NCBI GenBank assembly: GCA_045837725.1
Contig: JBEWZL010000152.1
Coordinates: forward strand, 62,001 to 126,000
Reading direction: 5' to 3'
Length of the DNA stretch: 64,000 nt
DNA from: Vermamoeba vermiformis
Lineage: Eukaryota; Tubulinea; Echinamoebida
How positions within the stretch are numbered: the stretch's first letter is position 1; each line of letters starts with the position of its first letter. The translations under genes were made by a program, and so were the position numbers. The notes under the pieces were generated by a model, which did not search any database, was not told the DNA's origin, and saw only the letters and a list, made by a program, of their open reading frames with translations. Below are positions 35,301 to 49,300 of this stretch, one piece after another.

Positions 35301-38300
35301 CGGCCAGTAACTCGACTTTTTGTCTTGTGTCTTCAGTCAATTCTTTGCCAGGCTTTTTCTTGAAGAAACTCTTGCTGGTGTTTTGGTTCAAGGCTTCAGC
35401 GATAAATTTGTCTTTTTCCAAATCGAGAATTAACGATTTTGACATCATTATGGCCTTGTTTTTCTCGCCTTTAGCCCACAGTGTCTTTGCCTCTTCCAAG
35501 AACCACTTAAAATCATCGGACGATAATTGGAGGCTGGCGTTATGTTTCAGCTCAAAAATTGCATTTGAAGCTGTTTGAAATCGACCCGCTTTTCGAGACC
35601 AATGAGCCATTTGCACTAAATAGCTCTTGGATCTGTCATCACGTTCGATAATTTTCAACAAAACGCTGCGTAGAGTTAGCAAGGGCTCCACTAACTCAAA
35701 GTTATTCCGCAAGTTGTTTCCGACACAATTCAAGCTAGCCGTCCAAAGTGACTCCAAAGCAGACATTTCTAGAACGAAATTTAATTAGCAAAGTGTCACT
35801 CGGGAAAATTTTCGATTGACACGTGTCATTTAGATGTCATATCGGAATTGACATACCTTCGCTAGTTGGGATATGTGCATCAAATTTCATAGACACCCCG
35901 TGCAAAGAGTTGGTCGTAGTGCCCGACAAACTAGCATTCTGTGAAACAATGTCTTGCCATCTCAACTTCCAAGCACGCTCAATCTCGTTGAAGAGATTCA
36001 GACGGGTCAACACTGGATAGATATTCTTCGTGCTTTCAATGTTGGTCAAGCTGATGTCATTCACCAAGTGCAAACGAATTTGCTACAACAACGTTAGATT
36101 ATCCATAAATACTATGGCAGGTACTTACTCTAGTCGTGTTGTTAAAGGCCTGTACATCGCCTTCAACTAGAGCTCGCAAGGCGGAGTGCACAGCGAAGTT
36201 AAATCCGATCTGGGGCTGATTTGGCGTGAGATTGGTCGATACAACAGGAACGTTTTGATTGTGCCATTCGCAGTTTCGCCAAGCTTCCTCGTATTGAAAC
36301 TCTGTGCAATGAAGTTACAGTCAGGATATCTGCTTCAGACGGTTCGACTGGACTTACCAGACAGTTCGGGGAACTTGTCAGCACTTTGAATAGCAAAACC
36401 CTTCAAGTACAACTCAACCAAGTGATGATAACCAAGATTTTGTAGGGCAACGAGTAGATCCTGGTGCAACTGAATGACGTCTTGGTTCGATCCGTTAATG
36501 GTTGTGGTAGCTCTCAGGTTAGACCCAGTACGACTGTAGCGCAACGGTTCAGCCTTTGTAACAGCTCTGTGGTGCGTTTGCAAGATTGCATCGTAAGTTC
36601 CGAGCATTTTGGACCAACTGCCTTCGTGCTTGTATTGACGCAAGTCAGCGGAAATGTTCCTACGTAGAATTAGCGACGATATTAAATGAGGCAATAACTT
36701 ACCATCGATCGTAGACTAAGCCATAGATGTAATCAGGCTCGTCAATGTTTGAAAAGATTTGACCAAGAAGCTCGAACACTTCTTTGTAGTTGACCTTCAA
36801 AGCCGAGTTGACGTTCATTTGATCTTCGGACTCGTTGTCAGCCGATCTCATCTTCAAGCTCTGATACTCCTTTTCGTGCCACAATTCGAGGTACAATAGT
36901 GACGTGAAGTACGCGTGACACTGTTGACTGGATCTGGCGACATTGAAGAAATCAAGGGACTTCCAGAATGATATGTCCCAGAGATAAGGCGATCTATACG
37001 GAGCTTTGCTTGCCGTCAATTGATTTGACTCAGACTTGGCTTGCGTCACAATTGACTTGACAGTTTGTTGTCGCAAAAAGTTCAACGCATCCAAGATCAG
37101 CAGTTTTGACTTACAAAGAAAGTGTCAATACACTATCAACATTCCATTATAAATATTTTACCTTGGGTTCAGAGTCCTTGATGAGATTTCGTCCGAGTTT
37201 TCCGGAAAGATCGGCAAAGCCTTGATCAAAAAGATCTTCGAGCAAGTACGGGAAAATGAACTCCGCGAACTCCACGCTGTTTTCACACAACGGAGCAACA
37301 AGCTTGAGCACTTCATCTTGCACGCCGTACTTGCTAACAGCATTGGTGAGTTCACAGAGCCATACCGCGTACTGTTTCTTGTGCGTCCTCCAAAGATATT
37401 CCGCGCTCAAAGTTGATTCCGAAGGAATATCCAGCCCTTGATTTTCCTGCGGTAACAATAATTCATAAGTAAATGTTGATATTAGTGTAAAGTTTCAAAA
37501 CTTACCGAGTTATTTTTGGAGCCAGATTTGGAAGGCTTGTACGGATTCAAATAGTTCTTAGCCTCATTGTCCAAATACTCATAGGCCTCAGCACCAGACT
37601 CAGTGCTTAAAATAGACTTGAGACACTTGCACGACAACTCGATCATCTTCACTTGCGGATGGATCAAGTAAGCGCTCAATCTTTGCAAGATTTCGACCTA
37701 CAAAACGTCAGCCTTCCATCAAAGGAAAGTTGAATACTCGCCGTACCTTCGCTTGCATGAACTTGTACTTGGCGTTGGGAATTTCGATTCCAGCTTGTAA
37801 GGCGTTCTGCACGGATTGATTTGGCATCAAGGCGCTACTGCCGTTTGGAGGCTTCTTTGAGCTAGTTCTGATCAACGGTTTGATGCCACCAAGCTCGCCG
37901 AGGCACTCACCAGCCTTGATTTTAATAGCCTCGTCGTTTTGAGGAGCACAGAGTGTCAGCAGAGACCAAACCAACTCCGCTAAGTCCTCGCGAGCTTTGG
38001 ACGTGTCACTATCGTCTTGCAACAGCTTGCCTAACTCTTCTTTGCGAGTAGCTAATTGTGTCTTCAAGTGCAACAATCGCGAGGATAAATTGACATTGAT
38101 GTTGTACTGCGAGTTGAAGGGATGTCTGATGAACCGTTGAATCTCGTCCTGTAATGTGCACGTGCCTCGCAAAGAGTTGTAGAGCTCGTTGATTTGTTGG
38201 AACTGAGGTAACTCTGGGAACGGATCCATCAGCTTGATGACATCGTTCAGTGAACCGTTAGAGTCCAAAATCAAGAACTTAATGACTGCCAATGCTTGGT

Positions 38301-41300
38301 GGCCAAGTTCATTGTCATGCACCGCGTATTGAGTCAAAGAAGCGATGATCTACGAGTAAATTTTTAGCTTGAAAGTGAGTGTGCAACGGTACTACTTACC
38401 AGCTGCAAATGACGCATCAACTCGACCAAGTTGTTCTTCAACGAAGTCTTGCAAACTTTGCTTAACAGCTGCACTGCCTTTGACTGCAATTCAGGGTACT
38501 GAATCAGACGAAGGATCGTGTGGACAGCGTCACGTAAGATACTCGGCTTGCACACGTAGTCGTCAAGTAAGTCCACGAAGAACTCAATCACAAACGCGAT
38601 GCGTTGACGTTCCTTGACACGACAGGCCTTTGCAAGTTGAATGTTCAAATGAAGCAAAATCTTTTGTACCCGACCCCTATGACAATAGAATCAGTACAGC
38701 GTGGCAATGCATTTTCAGAGGTTATAAGTTATTTGATATTGGCAAGTGCCGATACTTTCGGCTTTGTGCCCAAAACAAACAATCCCTTTTTTAGAATCAC
38801 AATAATAACAAAAATCACTAATAAAATCTTATTGCTGCCGAAAACACCACGTAATTGCAGTGCATTAGCAAGACTAGGACTTACCTTGCTTTGTATAACA
38901 AAGACGGGACGTTCTCTTTGTTGAATCCTTGCTTCAAATGTTCGATGACTTGCTTAACTGGCTTGCTGCTGTACGAAGGTGGATCCGGCTCAAAGTCTTC
39001 AACAGGCTCTTTTGTCTTGGCATCAAGTGGAGGCAAAACAATGGAGTCCAATAAATGAAGAATGATCTGATCGAGCTGTGCTGGAATCAATTTGTTGATT
39101 TCCTCGGCCTTAAGGTAATTCTGCAAGAAATCCTCACAAATAGCAACGCCCAACTTTTTGCTCTTCGTGTAATACAACGGGAACGACAGCGCAAAAATAG
39201 GTGCGAAGTTTTTCCTATGAATCAGAGAAGATTAACATCGCGCGTATTTGGAAATCGCGTTCTTACGTAATTATGGCGGAAATATCTTTCTGAAGGGTCT
39301 TGGCGACGAATTCCAAGTTGGTTTTGTCGAGCAAAAACACGACCTTCGGCAAAATGATCGAGATGTACTTCTCCAAAAACGCCTTCAGATCGCCAGGTTT
39401 GTGAGGTTTGAAGCCGAATAGTTGAATTGGAAACGATTCAATAGGCTTCTTAAGAGTCTTGATCCACTCGCCAAACACAAAACTAATGTGCTCGGTCAAA
39501 AAGTCAAGTTTGTTGCTGTAGCCCATTGCCGTGGACACGTGCTCGATTATCTGTGGAATTAGGTCTGCCAAATCAAGGCGGCTGGAGTACTTGAAGAAGG
39601 TCAAGATAATATCCCGTTCGTTGTCAGTGCTGTAACATGCGATCTCTCCAAGTGTCAATAGAGCTGTCACGCGATGTTCTTCTGAGACAGTTTCATCCTC
39701 TAAACACAAGAATAAGTCATTGTGCAGGTCCATCATAATCAATAGTAACTTACCCTTGAGCAAGGGGCTGAGGAAGTTCTTGACATCTTCGTAGATCGAC
39801 ACGTGTTCAGTGAAAAGCAGGAACAATAGGATTATTCCGCGGCTCATTGCCAATCGCACGCGATAGTCAGGATCGTTGATCATTTGCAAGAAGTGATTTG
39901 AGACTTCATTGTGCTTGCTGACCAAGTTCTCATCTTGTTCTAGCTCGAGCTTCAAAAATTCTTGAATGCACGCTGCCAGATCCAATCTCGTGGACCAATC
40001 CAGCTTTGATTTCTTCCACAACTCAATGAAGATATCCAGCACATTGAAGCACTTTTGCACGAGCTGGACCCACGTGATTGTCTCTTCATCTGCCTCGTTG
40101 AACTTGTCCGTATTTGCCATGCGACTGACGAGGCCATTGAGCAGCTTCAATATCTTACACCTCATTTCTACGTACAGAATTAGCAAGAGTAACGCAATTA
40201 TAAGAATGGTCCTTACCGCTATCACCAACAACTTCAGGGTAGTCCAATGCCTTGCAAAATCGATCGAGGACTTGTTGCGTGTACTTTGCGGAGTTGAAGT
40301 GAATCAAACACTTGCAGATCTCGAACACGAGTTCAATGTTAGATGTCTTGGTCAATGCTCGATACAACGTGTCTTCTATAGTCTTAATGTCAAGTGACGG
40401 GAAGTTCTTGTTCATAGCAATGAGTCGCACGCACGAGTGAATGGACTAAACAAATATTTGTTAAATATACTTCAATAATTTATATTGATTTATACCTTTT
40501 CACTTGACTCGGCAAAAGGAACGCTAGCCATAGAAGATTTGTTATGAGACGTGCCAACCTCGTCAAGATCGATGTCCATGGCTGACTCGGCGTTGTCGGA
40601 AGAAGGCTCCAATCCGCTCATTTTCAGCAAACTGCCCGATGTAGCCTTTTTGACCTCTTCTTTCAGAAAGTTGGTCAAGTAGTTAACGAGCGGCAAAACC
40701 ATTTGCTCGTAACTTTGCATGTTAGGCTCGTTCCAGATCGTGAATAAGTTTTCTAAGTCACTGAAACACTTATTCAACAATCTATAATCACCTTCTAACC
40801 GCCGAACATTTCCTTCGGCAAAAGTTAACATCTACAAACAAGGGTCAGTTAGTTGCCTTATTTGGTAATTTTGAAAAAACTTACGGATTCGAGAAGGTTG
40901 TGTAAAATAGTAGCCGTGTCTTGCTTGCCACTGCCGCTATTATTTTCTTCGTGCAAAGGAGTGTACTTGGACAAAATGAGCGCGAGTATTTGACAGTGGT
41001 GAAGTAACTTGCTCAAAGTGATAAACAGCTTATTTCTATCAACTCCGAGTGTTTTTTTCTACAACAAAAAACATTAGCACGTGGACAATTCCAAATTTCA
41101 TTCATACCTTTGCTTCGATAATTTGCTCACCGTCCTTCAATAAATTATTGGTGATGTTGCGCATGTAATCGACAAGATAGTCTTGCAAGCTGAGCTTCAG
41201 TCCGTCTGATATTCTAAACCTGTGAGACATCTTGGCATCGCGGTGCAATGAAAAACTATTTGCACGACTGATGTAAGTGCCTTCAATAACGCTGTCGTAG

Positions 41301-44300
41301 ATCACATCGACGAGACTGCCCTCACGAGACTCTCGATTTTCAGCGTACAAAATTCTCGTTTCTAATAAGACATTAGCGTTAGTATATTCTCGTAATAATA
41401 GTAGACGCTAGTACCTTCTACTTGAGTCAATTGTGCTTCAAGTTTCATTTGATGTTTGTCAAAGTCAATGGTCATGTCCTCGAGGCACGGAATGCTAATG
41501 CCATGCACAATCGTGTTGGCGGAATGTAAAATCTTCTTTTTGGCGTTGTCCTTGAGCGGCCTCAAATCACCAGCATTTTGTTGGAAATTAAGTTGCAAAA
41601 GTGTAATAATCGCTTGTGACACGAGTTTGGGGTATCTATTGTCTTCCCATTGCACACGTGTCTCGTAGACTTGTCTTAATGAAGAGCAAATCCATTGTAA
41701 ATGCTTTTCTCGGCGAGAAGAGCCTTCTAATGTATCAACTCCGTCTTCACGAAGCTCGTATTTGTTCAAAAATGTTATCAAAAAGTCAACAGCGGTCCTA
41801 TAAAATTATCATTAGAGATGACTTTAAAGCCTTGTTATTAACGCTTACCAAGTACACGGGTGAAAGTCGTTGAAGACGAACAACTTCCACACGTTGCCTT
41901 GAATAGCCGTAACGACCTGCGCGTCAATTAGCTGATGCTCGACGATCAGTTTCATGACTCGCAGAGCACAATCAGCGACGTTGGTATGTGCGTGGGATAT
42001 CTTAAGCACGAGTGCTTCCCAAGCCCTGATCCACGCATCCTGCAAGACCTTCATTTCTTGCGATGTTTGTCGCGTGCCAGAACTACAAAAGAGTTAGGTA
42101 AATTGCTTGTTCTCGGCAAAAAAAGTACTTACAATGAATCTGAAGACTGACTCAGTTGATTACTGTCGCTTAAAATTGACTTGACGTGAATAGCAGAGGC
42201 GATAATAAGCGGATAAAAACATTGCACGACCCAGATTTCTAGTTCAGGTTTCTCTCGCACTCTACAAACAAGTATTAATACTGCTGGGGTCGCACAACAT
42301 ATATTATATAAGATAGATCTCGGTGCTTACTTTTCACTTAGTGAGCTAAATGAGTGAATCAAGCGCATGCACGCGTGGAGATCCACTAACTGCGGGTGCT
42401 TAGAAATCAATATGATGAAGAATTGGATCCTGAAAGATACTACTGTTAGTGCCGAGCTAGAATAAAAAGGCTCTTCATACCAAAACAAGTTCATTGAAGT
42501 CGTGTTGAATATTTGTGACTCGAGGACTTCAACAACATTAAACGTGACTTTGCGCTTCTTTCGTGCTGAGCCTTCACTGCCCTCTGATTGGCCAGAAGAT
42601 GACGTCATTGATTGCGAGTTCTGCGAAGCTTTCTTGCAGAACACATCTGCTGCAAGATCTAGAAACACGAACGCGGAATAATTCAAGCGATATTCCGCCG
42701 TCGTTGAACCCGTCGTCAACTGTTTCAATCTTCCAAGGTACTGTGGGTGCGATGAATATTCATTCAACTCGCGTGTAACGACCCTAAAAGTGTGAAGTTA
42801 GTCGTGGCTTCTTTGGATCTGTCCTTTGAGTTGCTCACTTATAAAGCCCTTCTAGTTCAGGAATACTTCTCTCAACGCCAGATAAGCTCTTGTCCATTCG
42901 CATTTGCAGTCTGAAAAACTGCACGAATTGTTCTTTGAGTTCGGGTGTTCGGGTTGAAGGCCATTTCTTCAATATGATGTCATTTAAGCTCTCTGCTACG
43001 ACTTGAACGCTTCGCCCGTCGTTAATTCCCCAGTTCCTTAGCACGTAATTCAAGCAATAAAATAAGTAGTACGATGTTTTGTTGTCTTGGCTGGTTCAAA
43101 CAAAATGACGTCAGATCCCGCAAATTAATGTCTCATTCTCACGGTACGTACCAGTTGTCTATTAAATAGTTCACGATAATGGTTTTGATCTTGGGAAAGA
43201 ACCCGGCTAAATCGAATTGAAAACTCGTGATAAGTGTCATCAAGACACGTGCGTGTGTAATGTGATTTTTGTCGTTTGGATTGCTTAATAGCTTGCTATA
43301 AGTTGATAGTAGTTCTATAGAGCTGTTAGTTAACAAAAAATTCGGTGTCAAATGGTCATTGATGTGGTGCGGATGTGCTTCACTTCGTCATCCAAAAAAG
43401 CGGATGTATTACCTTGGAATTGATTTCCGCGTAATAGTTGGCAGTAAGCCGGGATTGGGAATAGATAATTTAGCATAATGTTGCTATATTCACTGGCTAT
43501 ATCCGTCACGAGTGTTTCTTCTTTGAGCACATCCGCGATATGTTTGAATATCTTAGGAATGCTTTTGAATAGCCTTGGACCACCTATAATATTAGTTAAG
43601 GAACGTGGTGTTTCATAAGAGCAAATGAATGCGAATGCACGTGCTTAGCAGAAGCAAGTAATTGAGCTGATCCGATCCAGATTTGGATGCAGGCTACAAA
43701 TAATTGAAAGGATACGTGCTTCTATTTGCTTGAAAAATTCTTTCATAACCATGACGACATCCGTAATATTTGTTTGAATTGTCTTCTTTGTAGTGGTAGT
43801 TTTTCCAAGTACTCGTTGGCGCTCTTTGTCAATGCAGTTAATCAGCCCTTCTACGATTTTGTTCCACGTAACCTTCTTAGATAAGTCTATGAAGATAATA
43901 TGAATATTGTAATCATGCTTGCGGTTATAAAAATTGCAAGGGAGGATCTCGATCGGCCTTAGCCTGGACGATTTTGTTTGAAATAATTATCAAAAGCATT
44001 GCTGTAATTTATTAACAGGCTTTTTCTGCGAAACGCTTACCGGCACTCTTGTCATTTTCAATGGTATTTTGATCTATGGCTGAAAAAACTGTCTCGTGCT
44101 TAATTAAAATTTGCAACTGGTCCAATGCATTCTAAATAATATGTTAGTAAATACAGTGGAATACTAAGCTATTTGATTGCCATTAAAAAATAAGAAAAAA
44201 TATTTAGTATTTTTTCCGCCATTTTTTGGATCAAAGGTTTTCCTAAATAAGCGAAGCATTCGTCGTGACTACGAACCTTTCGATCTTTGACTAACGTATA

Positions 44301-44351
44301 GTTAAATAAAAGCTCAGTATATTGAACTAGCTCTTTTAATAGATTTGACAT
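32334..44351 (-). CDS. ATM: ATM (Tel1) serine/threonine protein kinase
   Basis: Master kinase of the DNA double-strand-break response, acting in the nucleus with MRN. About 12 kb with a few dozen short introns, giving roughly 3,000 residues, the normal ATM length. The N-terminal two thirds (44.35 to about 37.5 kb) is helical HEAT-type solenoid. The FAT region includes [10 protein letters not shown] and [20 protein letters not shown], close to ATM motifs. The kinase has [32 protein letters not shown] (ATP Lys), LGLGDRH..N (catalytic loop), [10 protein letters not shown] (metal Asp) and [20 protein letters not shown]. The FATC end is [25 protein letters not shown]. These are ATM-specific, not TRRAP, mTOR or ATR. 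The kinase residues are intact, so activity is expected. One intron holds a dispersed element; others hold TGACACGTGTCA palindromes. Confidence 0.93.
32720..32731. repeat. TGACACGTGTCA palindrome (ATM intron)
   Basis: Perfect 12-bp palindrome. The variants TTCACGTGTCAT (32,742) and TGACAGGTGTCA (32,791) lie in the same intron. Confidence 0.85.
35817..35828. repeat. TGACACGTGTCA palindrome (ATM intron)
   Basis: Perfect copy, with AGTGTCA and ATGTCAT half-sites close by in the same intron. Confidence 0.85.
38702..38863. repeat. Dispersed ~160-bp element, copy 2, within an ATM intron
   Basis: It lies in the ATM intron 38,883-38,677 (207 nt, against the usual 50-80). It is nearly identical to copy 1 at 14,070-14,232. 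Without it only about 45 nt of intron would remain, so the element supplies most of the intron. The flanking exons join in frame ([16 protein letters not shown]). Confidence 0.75.
44132..44180 (-). other. Probable GC-AG first intron of ATM
   Basis: Exon 1 (44,351-44,181, 57 codons ending FSYFLM) joins the next exon ([16 protein letters not shown]) in phase 0 only if the donor is GCAATC. The one nearby GT donor lies beyond an in-frame stop. Confidence 0.5.
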
Positions 44352-44857
44352 ATGTAACTTCCGTGCTTAGCAGCCGTCACACTAAGTCAATAAATATATA
44401 TTACCGAATAAAAATATTAATAAAGGTGCTCATGTGTTCTTCTCCGAACTGTTAATAATAAGAATCATAAGAGCAAATTAAATTGTTTTTAAATGAACCG
44501 GCCCGCAAGGTACGAATTCAGCTTCGTGCGTCCTATCGGCATTGAATTTTTAAAACCTCGCTCCTATGTTCATACAATCACATACTAGAAGTATTTCACT
44601 GCTTACGGAAAGCGGACTGGTGAATCTCGGACGAACAAAGGGTTTATGAAGACTAAAAGCTTTTATTCTATTCGACTAAGAATTGAATTGTTTTTAATAA
44701 ATGTGTTCTGCCGCTTTATTTAATTAAAACATGCACACAATAAAATCGATAAAATAAAAACGGTAACGTGTCAAAAACCTGTCATCAAGATTTTCTGTTT
44801 ATTTTATTTATTTCGTTAGCCAGTAAACCACAACTGACAAACATACAGATGATAACG
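44352..44857. other. Intergenic region between ATM and the DUF4397-type relic
   Basis: About 500 bp between divergent genes; it should hold the ATM promoter. AT-rich, with a degenerate ACGTGTCA at 44,766. Nothing else supported. Confidence 0.5.
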
Positions 44858-46000
44858 ATGTCCAAAATTCTGTTGTTTGTGTGCTTGGCATTATTTGGTA
44901 TTGCCGTTTACGGACAATACCCAGATATCAGCTTTATAAACGCCAAATACGAAGAGCGCCTCAACTTCCACGGACTTGTAGCCGAATATCAACGATTTCT
45001 TCAATACCACTGATAATTCAATAGGCCAACTGTTACTGGCAAAACTGACTTGGTTTCAAACGTCCCCTATACATCAATTCCATGCCACCAACTACCTTGA
45101 CCCTACCCATATACTCATTCAACGTTGGCCAACCTCTCATCTTTACTGTTGTCGCCGCAGATTGTGTCTCGGTACAGCAACCACCTTGTACCGAATAGCA
45201 CTAGTGCCAACATTACTGGTTGAAGATGGACAAAGCTACTCTTTCGTCTATATTGGCCACAAGCTAGACAATGATGACCCATCGGTGCAATAACTAACTT
45301 TCCTACTGCCTTATTGCTTCCTTTCTGAGGAGCGTCCTTCAAATCCTGTCTCCTTTCGGAAAAGCTCTCGTAAGAATCGTGAACGTTGCTAGTAAGTACT
45401 AGTTGCAACAACAATTAGCCTATTGGTCGCGTATTAATGACACCTACGATATAGTCTCCACCTTACGATCCCCCTTCAAATATGGTCGTTAACTTTGACT
45501 GGAGATAGCGTTGCAGGTCAACTCGTCTACTGTCCCCTTCGGCCAAGCCTCTGATTTCCTTGTATATGACGCTGCTGTTAGCTGTGACTCTTAACTTCAC
45601 TCTGCCTCTTTCGAGTGGTAGTATCCATAGTAAGTTCTACAGTGACAGTCCTGTTACGTGATTACCTTTTGCTGACTTTCATTCCTTCAGGATCTGATTC
45701 CCATTACTTACCGTTGTTAACCAAACGGTGGTGGTCTATATTCGTGGTGATATTGGCCCTACTACGCAACAATGGGCAATCTTGACCACACCGGTTGATT
45801 TTCCTCCTGCTCCTCCCACCGCTCCTGTTGCAGCTCCTACTACTCCTATGGCCTCTGAACCTGTCAGTGAACCAATGACTGCGACCCCTACCGCTCCTGT
45901 TGCCCCCACCGCTCGCACTCCCACGAAGAAAGTCTCATCTGCTACCCAAACCGTTGCTCAAATCGCCGGTGTTGCTGGCTTGATGGCATTGCTCTTCTAA
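44858..46000 (+). pseudogene. DUF4397-like secreted protein, probably decayed
   Basis: The start MSKILLFVCLALFGIAVYGQYPDISFINAKYEERLNFHGLV is a signal peptide plus a first strand. The end has a Pro/Thr/Ala-rich stalk (PPAPPTAPVAAPTTPMASEPVSEP) and a hydrophobic C-terminus (VAQIAGVAGLMALLF) like a GPI signal. Between them, pieces resemble DUF4397 units of the 21.8-24.9 kb protein (TLLVEDGQSYSFVYIG; VPFGQASDFLVYDAA), but they lie in different frames with at least three frame changes or stops. Conventional introns would not rescue all of them. Either a pseudogene or badly assembled sequence. Confidence 0.5.
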
Positions 46001-46302
46001 ATTAATTTGGCTTGCTTGTAATGCCCATAAAGCAGTTATATTCAGGTTTCAGAATTTGTCCGTCAGATTTCAGATCCTTGCCATAAGCCGCTTACAATGC
46101 CAAAGCCGTAAAGGGTTCATATTAACGAATGTTACGGAATATCATGATTGCCGTATGACGGCAAAGATTAGCCACAACTGAATCAAACAAAATATCGAAC
46201 GAGATCCACCTAATCTTTTTTTAGTTATTTTTGGCTCTGCCATTTCGTTCTCTTTTTCTTTGTAATTGTATTTTTACTAAGATCACCATCACCAACTTCA
46301 AA
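46001..46302. other. Intergenic stretch, nothing seen
   Basis: About 300 bp of AT-rich sequence upstream of the carboxypeptidase gene; no gene or repeat recognised. Confidence 0.5.
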
Positions 46303-49300
46303 ATGATGGACTCTATTGAGGAAGAGGATCGTAGTAAGTAAATTAGTAACAATCTTTCTAATGACGTTAGTGCGAGAGATCTCTTTAACTAACTTGATTG
46401 CACTAAATGATTGATAATATATTTTATGTCGTCGTTTACGGAATCCATACAATCGCACGATTATTGAAGGATGTGAGCTGATCATAATATCTTTAGTGCT
46501 TCTTGGCAATCAAAGGCCAAAAAAGCGAAGATTTCCTATTGGTGCAAAGGTAACACTAAATGATTCGTATTTTCAGTTACTGTTGACAGGGAATTGTCGT
46601 TTCATTTTGTAATTTCGTGATCCGAATCTATTTTCGTTCCGTAGTTCTCCTGTGAATAAAACTCTAAAATTTTTAGATTATAATTCTAAAATTAACTAGT
46701 TAATTTGCGAAGCGAAAACCATTTTGAAACTTCGGATGCATTTAAATTTGACACACCGCCAACTAACCGTATTAGAAATTATTCTTTTAATTAAATTATG
46801 CTTTGTAATTGCGTGATGTCAAATGAATTCAGAGCTAACGTATTGTTTGTAGATCGGAGTTGCCGTTGCAGTTTTAGTAGTCGCAGCGGGCCTGATTACA
46901 GGCCTTATCTTGTGGATGAAAAATGACCATCCTAATTATCAACAAATGATATTCGATACTATTAAGCCTGAAGGCGCAAAAGCTACTATTAAAGAACTCA
47001 GTTCTTATCCTCATATCGCTGGATCTCCTGAAAACTACCAAGCAGCCGAATGGGTACAACAAAAGTACGATACAATACAATCACCTTTCAAAATAATTAT
47101 CTTAAAAGCAAAATTTCTCCTTTCTCCTTTTTGTTGGATCCGACAAGCGACTTATTATTAAATCGATGGCTCACTTCCAAAATTATAAAATATAGCAATA
47201 ATATTATAATGTGACTATAGGTTCAAAGAATATGGTTTCCCACATACTTGGATGGAATCTTATCCAGTCCTATTGAATTACCCTATGTCTCGTGTTGTTG
47301 AACTGGTTGGCGGTGCCGCTGAGAACTACTCGTGCGTTATGGAAGAAACTGTACGTTATATTATATATTTACATCATTATAAGAACGCTAAACTAGTTAG
47401 CTTAAATCAAAGCCAGTACGCGATCCGATCGATTTTTTTTTGTTCGAAAAGACGCATACTAATGACTCAATATTATATCTAAACAGTCCTATCAAAGTTT
47501 CGACGGCACTTCAGGCGATCCTCGCGCCATTGCGACCTTCAATGGCTACTCTGCTTCAGGCAACGTAACAGCTGAGCTCGTGTACGCGAATTACGGTCGA
47601 ATTGAAGACTATCAATATCTTGATGCTAAGAATATTTCAGTCAAGTAAGTACTGTTCTTCTTAATGGACTAGAATTTATCAAGCGTTGTTTTTTTTCGAT
47701 CGCCTCAAAAAAGATCCAACACAAAAATTTATTTGTTCTTACAACGCTACCTTTCATAGATACTCCGCAGATAGCTTTATAGTAATAATGACATTTTAAT
47801 TAGAGACAAGATTGTTATCGTTCGTTATGACAAGATCTTCCGTGCCGATAAAGTACACATGGCCGAGAAGCGTGGTGCAAAGGGAGTGTTGATCTATTCT
47901 GACCCCGCTGACGAGGCTAAGGGCACTGTTTATCCGTATGGTCCTTGGAGAGCTCCCACTAGTGTGCAGCGTGGTACTGTTTGGATCGGCAATGGAGATC
48001 CAACTACACCTGGCTATCCTTCCACACCGAACAGTCCTCGCTTGACTTTAGACGAGGCACGTGACCCTGCCAAGAACTTGTGAGTGCATCTATATTTGGG
48101 TCCATTAGAGTTCATGTGACTCAGAAATTGTTTTCGGATCCCTCGATCTAACACGTGTTTTTTTCTCAGGAACACGCCTTTGCCTACTATTCCCGTTCAA
48201 CCTTTGTCTTACTCCGATGCCGAGCCTTTGTTGCGCGGTAAGCAATAAAAAGCTTTTAATCCTCCGACAAGTTCTAACGGTGATTTGTCATTAGCTATTG
48301 GAGGCAACAACATTCCTAGCGATGATTGGCAAGGAGGCTTGAACTTCACGTATCACATTGGCCCTGGCCCCGCTGTAGTATACATGAAGTAAGTCCGTCA
48401 CTATTATTAGACACCTTGGTACGGTGTCCAAAATGACACGTGTCACGATCTGTTCAGTCGACAATAGGAGCGTTTAGTTAACGATGTTTTTCTTAGTATT
48501 CAATTGAATTTCACCGTGGTCAACATTTACAACGTATTTGCTAAGATTCCGGGCTCCGTTGAAGACGACAGACTCGTCCTTGCTGGTGGTCATCGTGACG
48601 CTTGGGTACGGAACGACAATGACCCCATTTCTGCTTAATAGTAGTATTAATTCTATGGTACTATAGACTTTTGGTGCTGGTGATCCTATTAGCGGTACTG
48701 CTACCTTGTTGGAAGCAGCTCGTGGCCTCGGCCAGATCTACTCTCAAGGTAAGACTTTTCATCCTTATTTTTAACTTACCAAGTTACTGTACTTTGTCAA
48801 TGAACCGTAGATATCTTGTACTTGTTGGCTAACGTTGATGGTTAGGCTGGAGACCTCGTCGCACTATCATGTTGTGCTCATGGGATGCTGAAGAGTACGG
48901 CCTCGTCGGTTCAGTTGAATTTGCTGAAAAGCACTACAAAGCCTTGACTGAACGCGCCATCGCTTATCTTAACGTCGACATTGGTGTAAGTAATCAACAA
49001 CTAATTTTTGAAATCTTTGACACGTGTCATTAATCTTCCGATGACCTAGGTCTCTGGCACGGACTTTTTGACCGCTGCCGGCACTCCCAACCTTCGTCAA
49101 ATGATGGTCGATATTACTAAGGCCGTTCCTGGTCCCACTGTTGATAACGTGGCTACTACTATGTTCGAGTTGTGGAGCAAGTACGGCAATGATTCACGCA
49201 CTCAGTTGCCTATCTTCGATACGTTGGGCTCTGGTTCTGATTACACTTCTTTCCTCCAAGTACGTATAAAACAAGAGCATTCAATATCGCTTCTATTGAC

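Noticed and set aside
32334-44351. Reading the giant PIKK gene as TRRAP/Tra1 or mTOR
   Set aside because: The kinase residues are intact and [32 protein letters not shown] and [18 protein letters not shown] are ATM-type; TRRAP lacks the catalytic residues.
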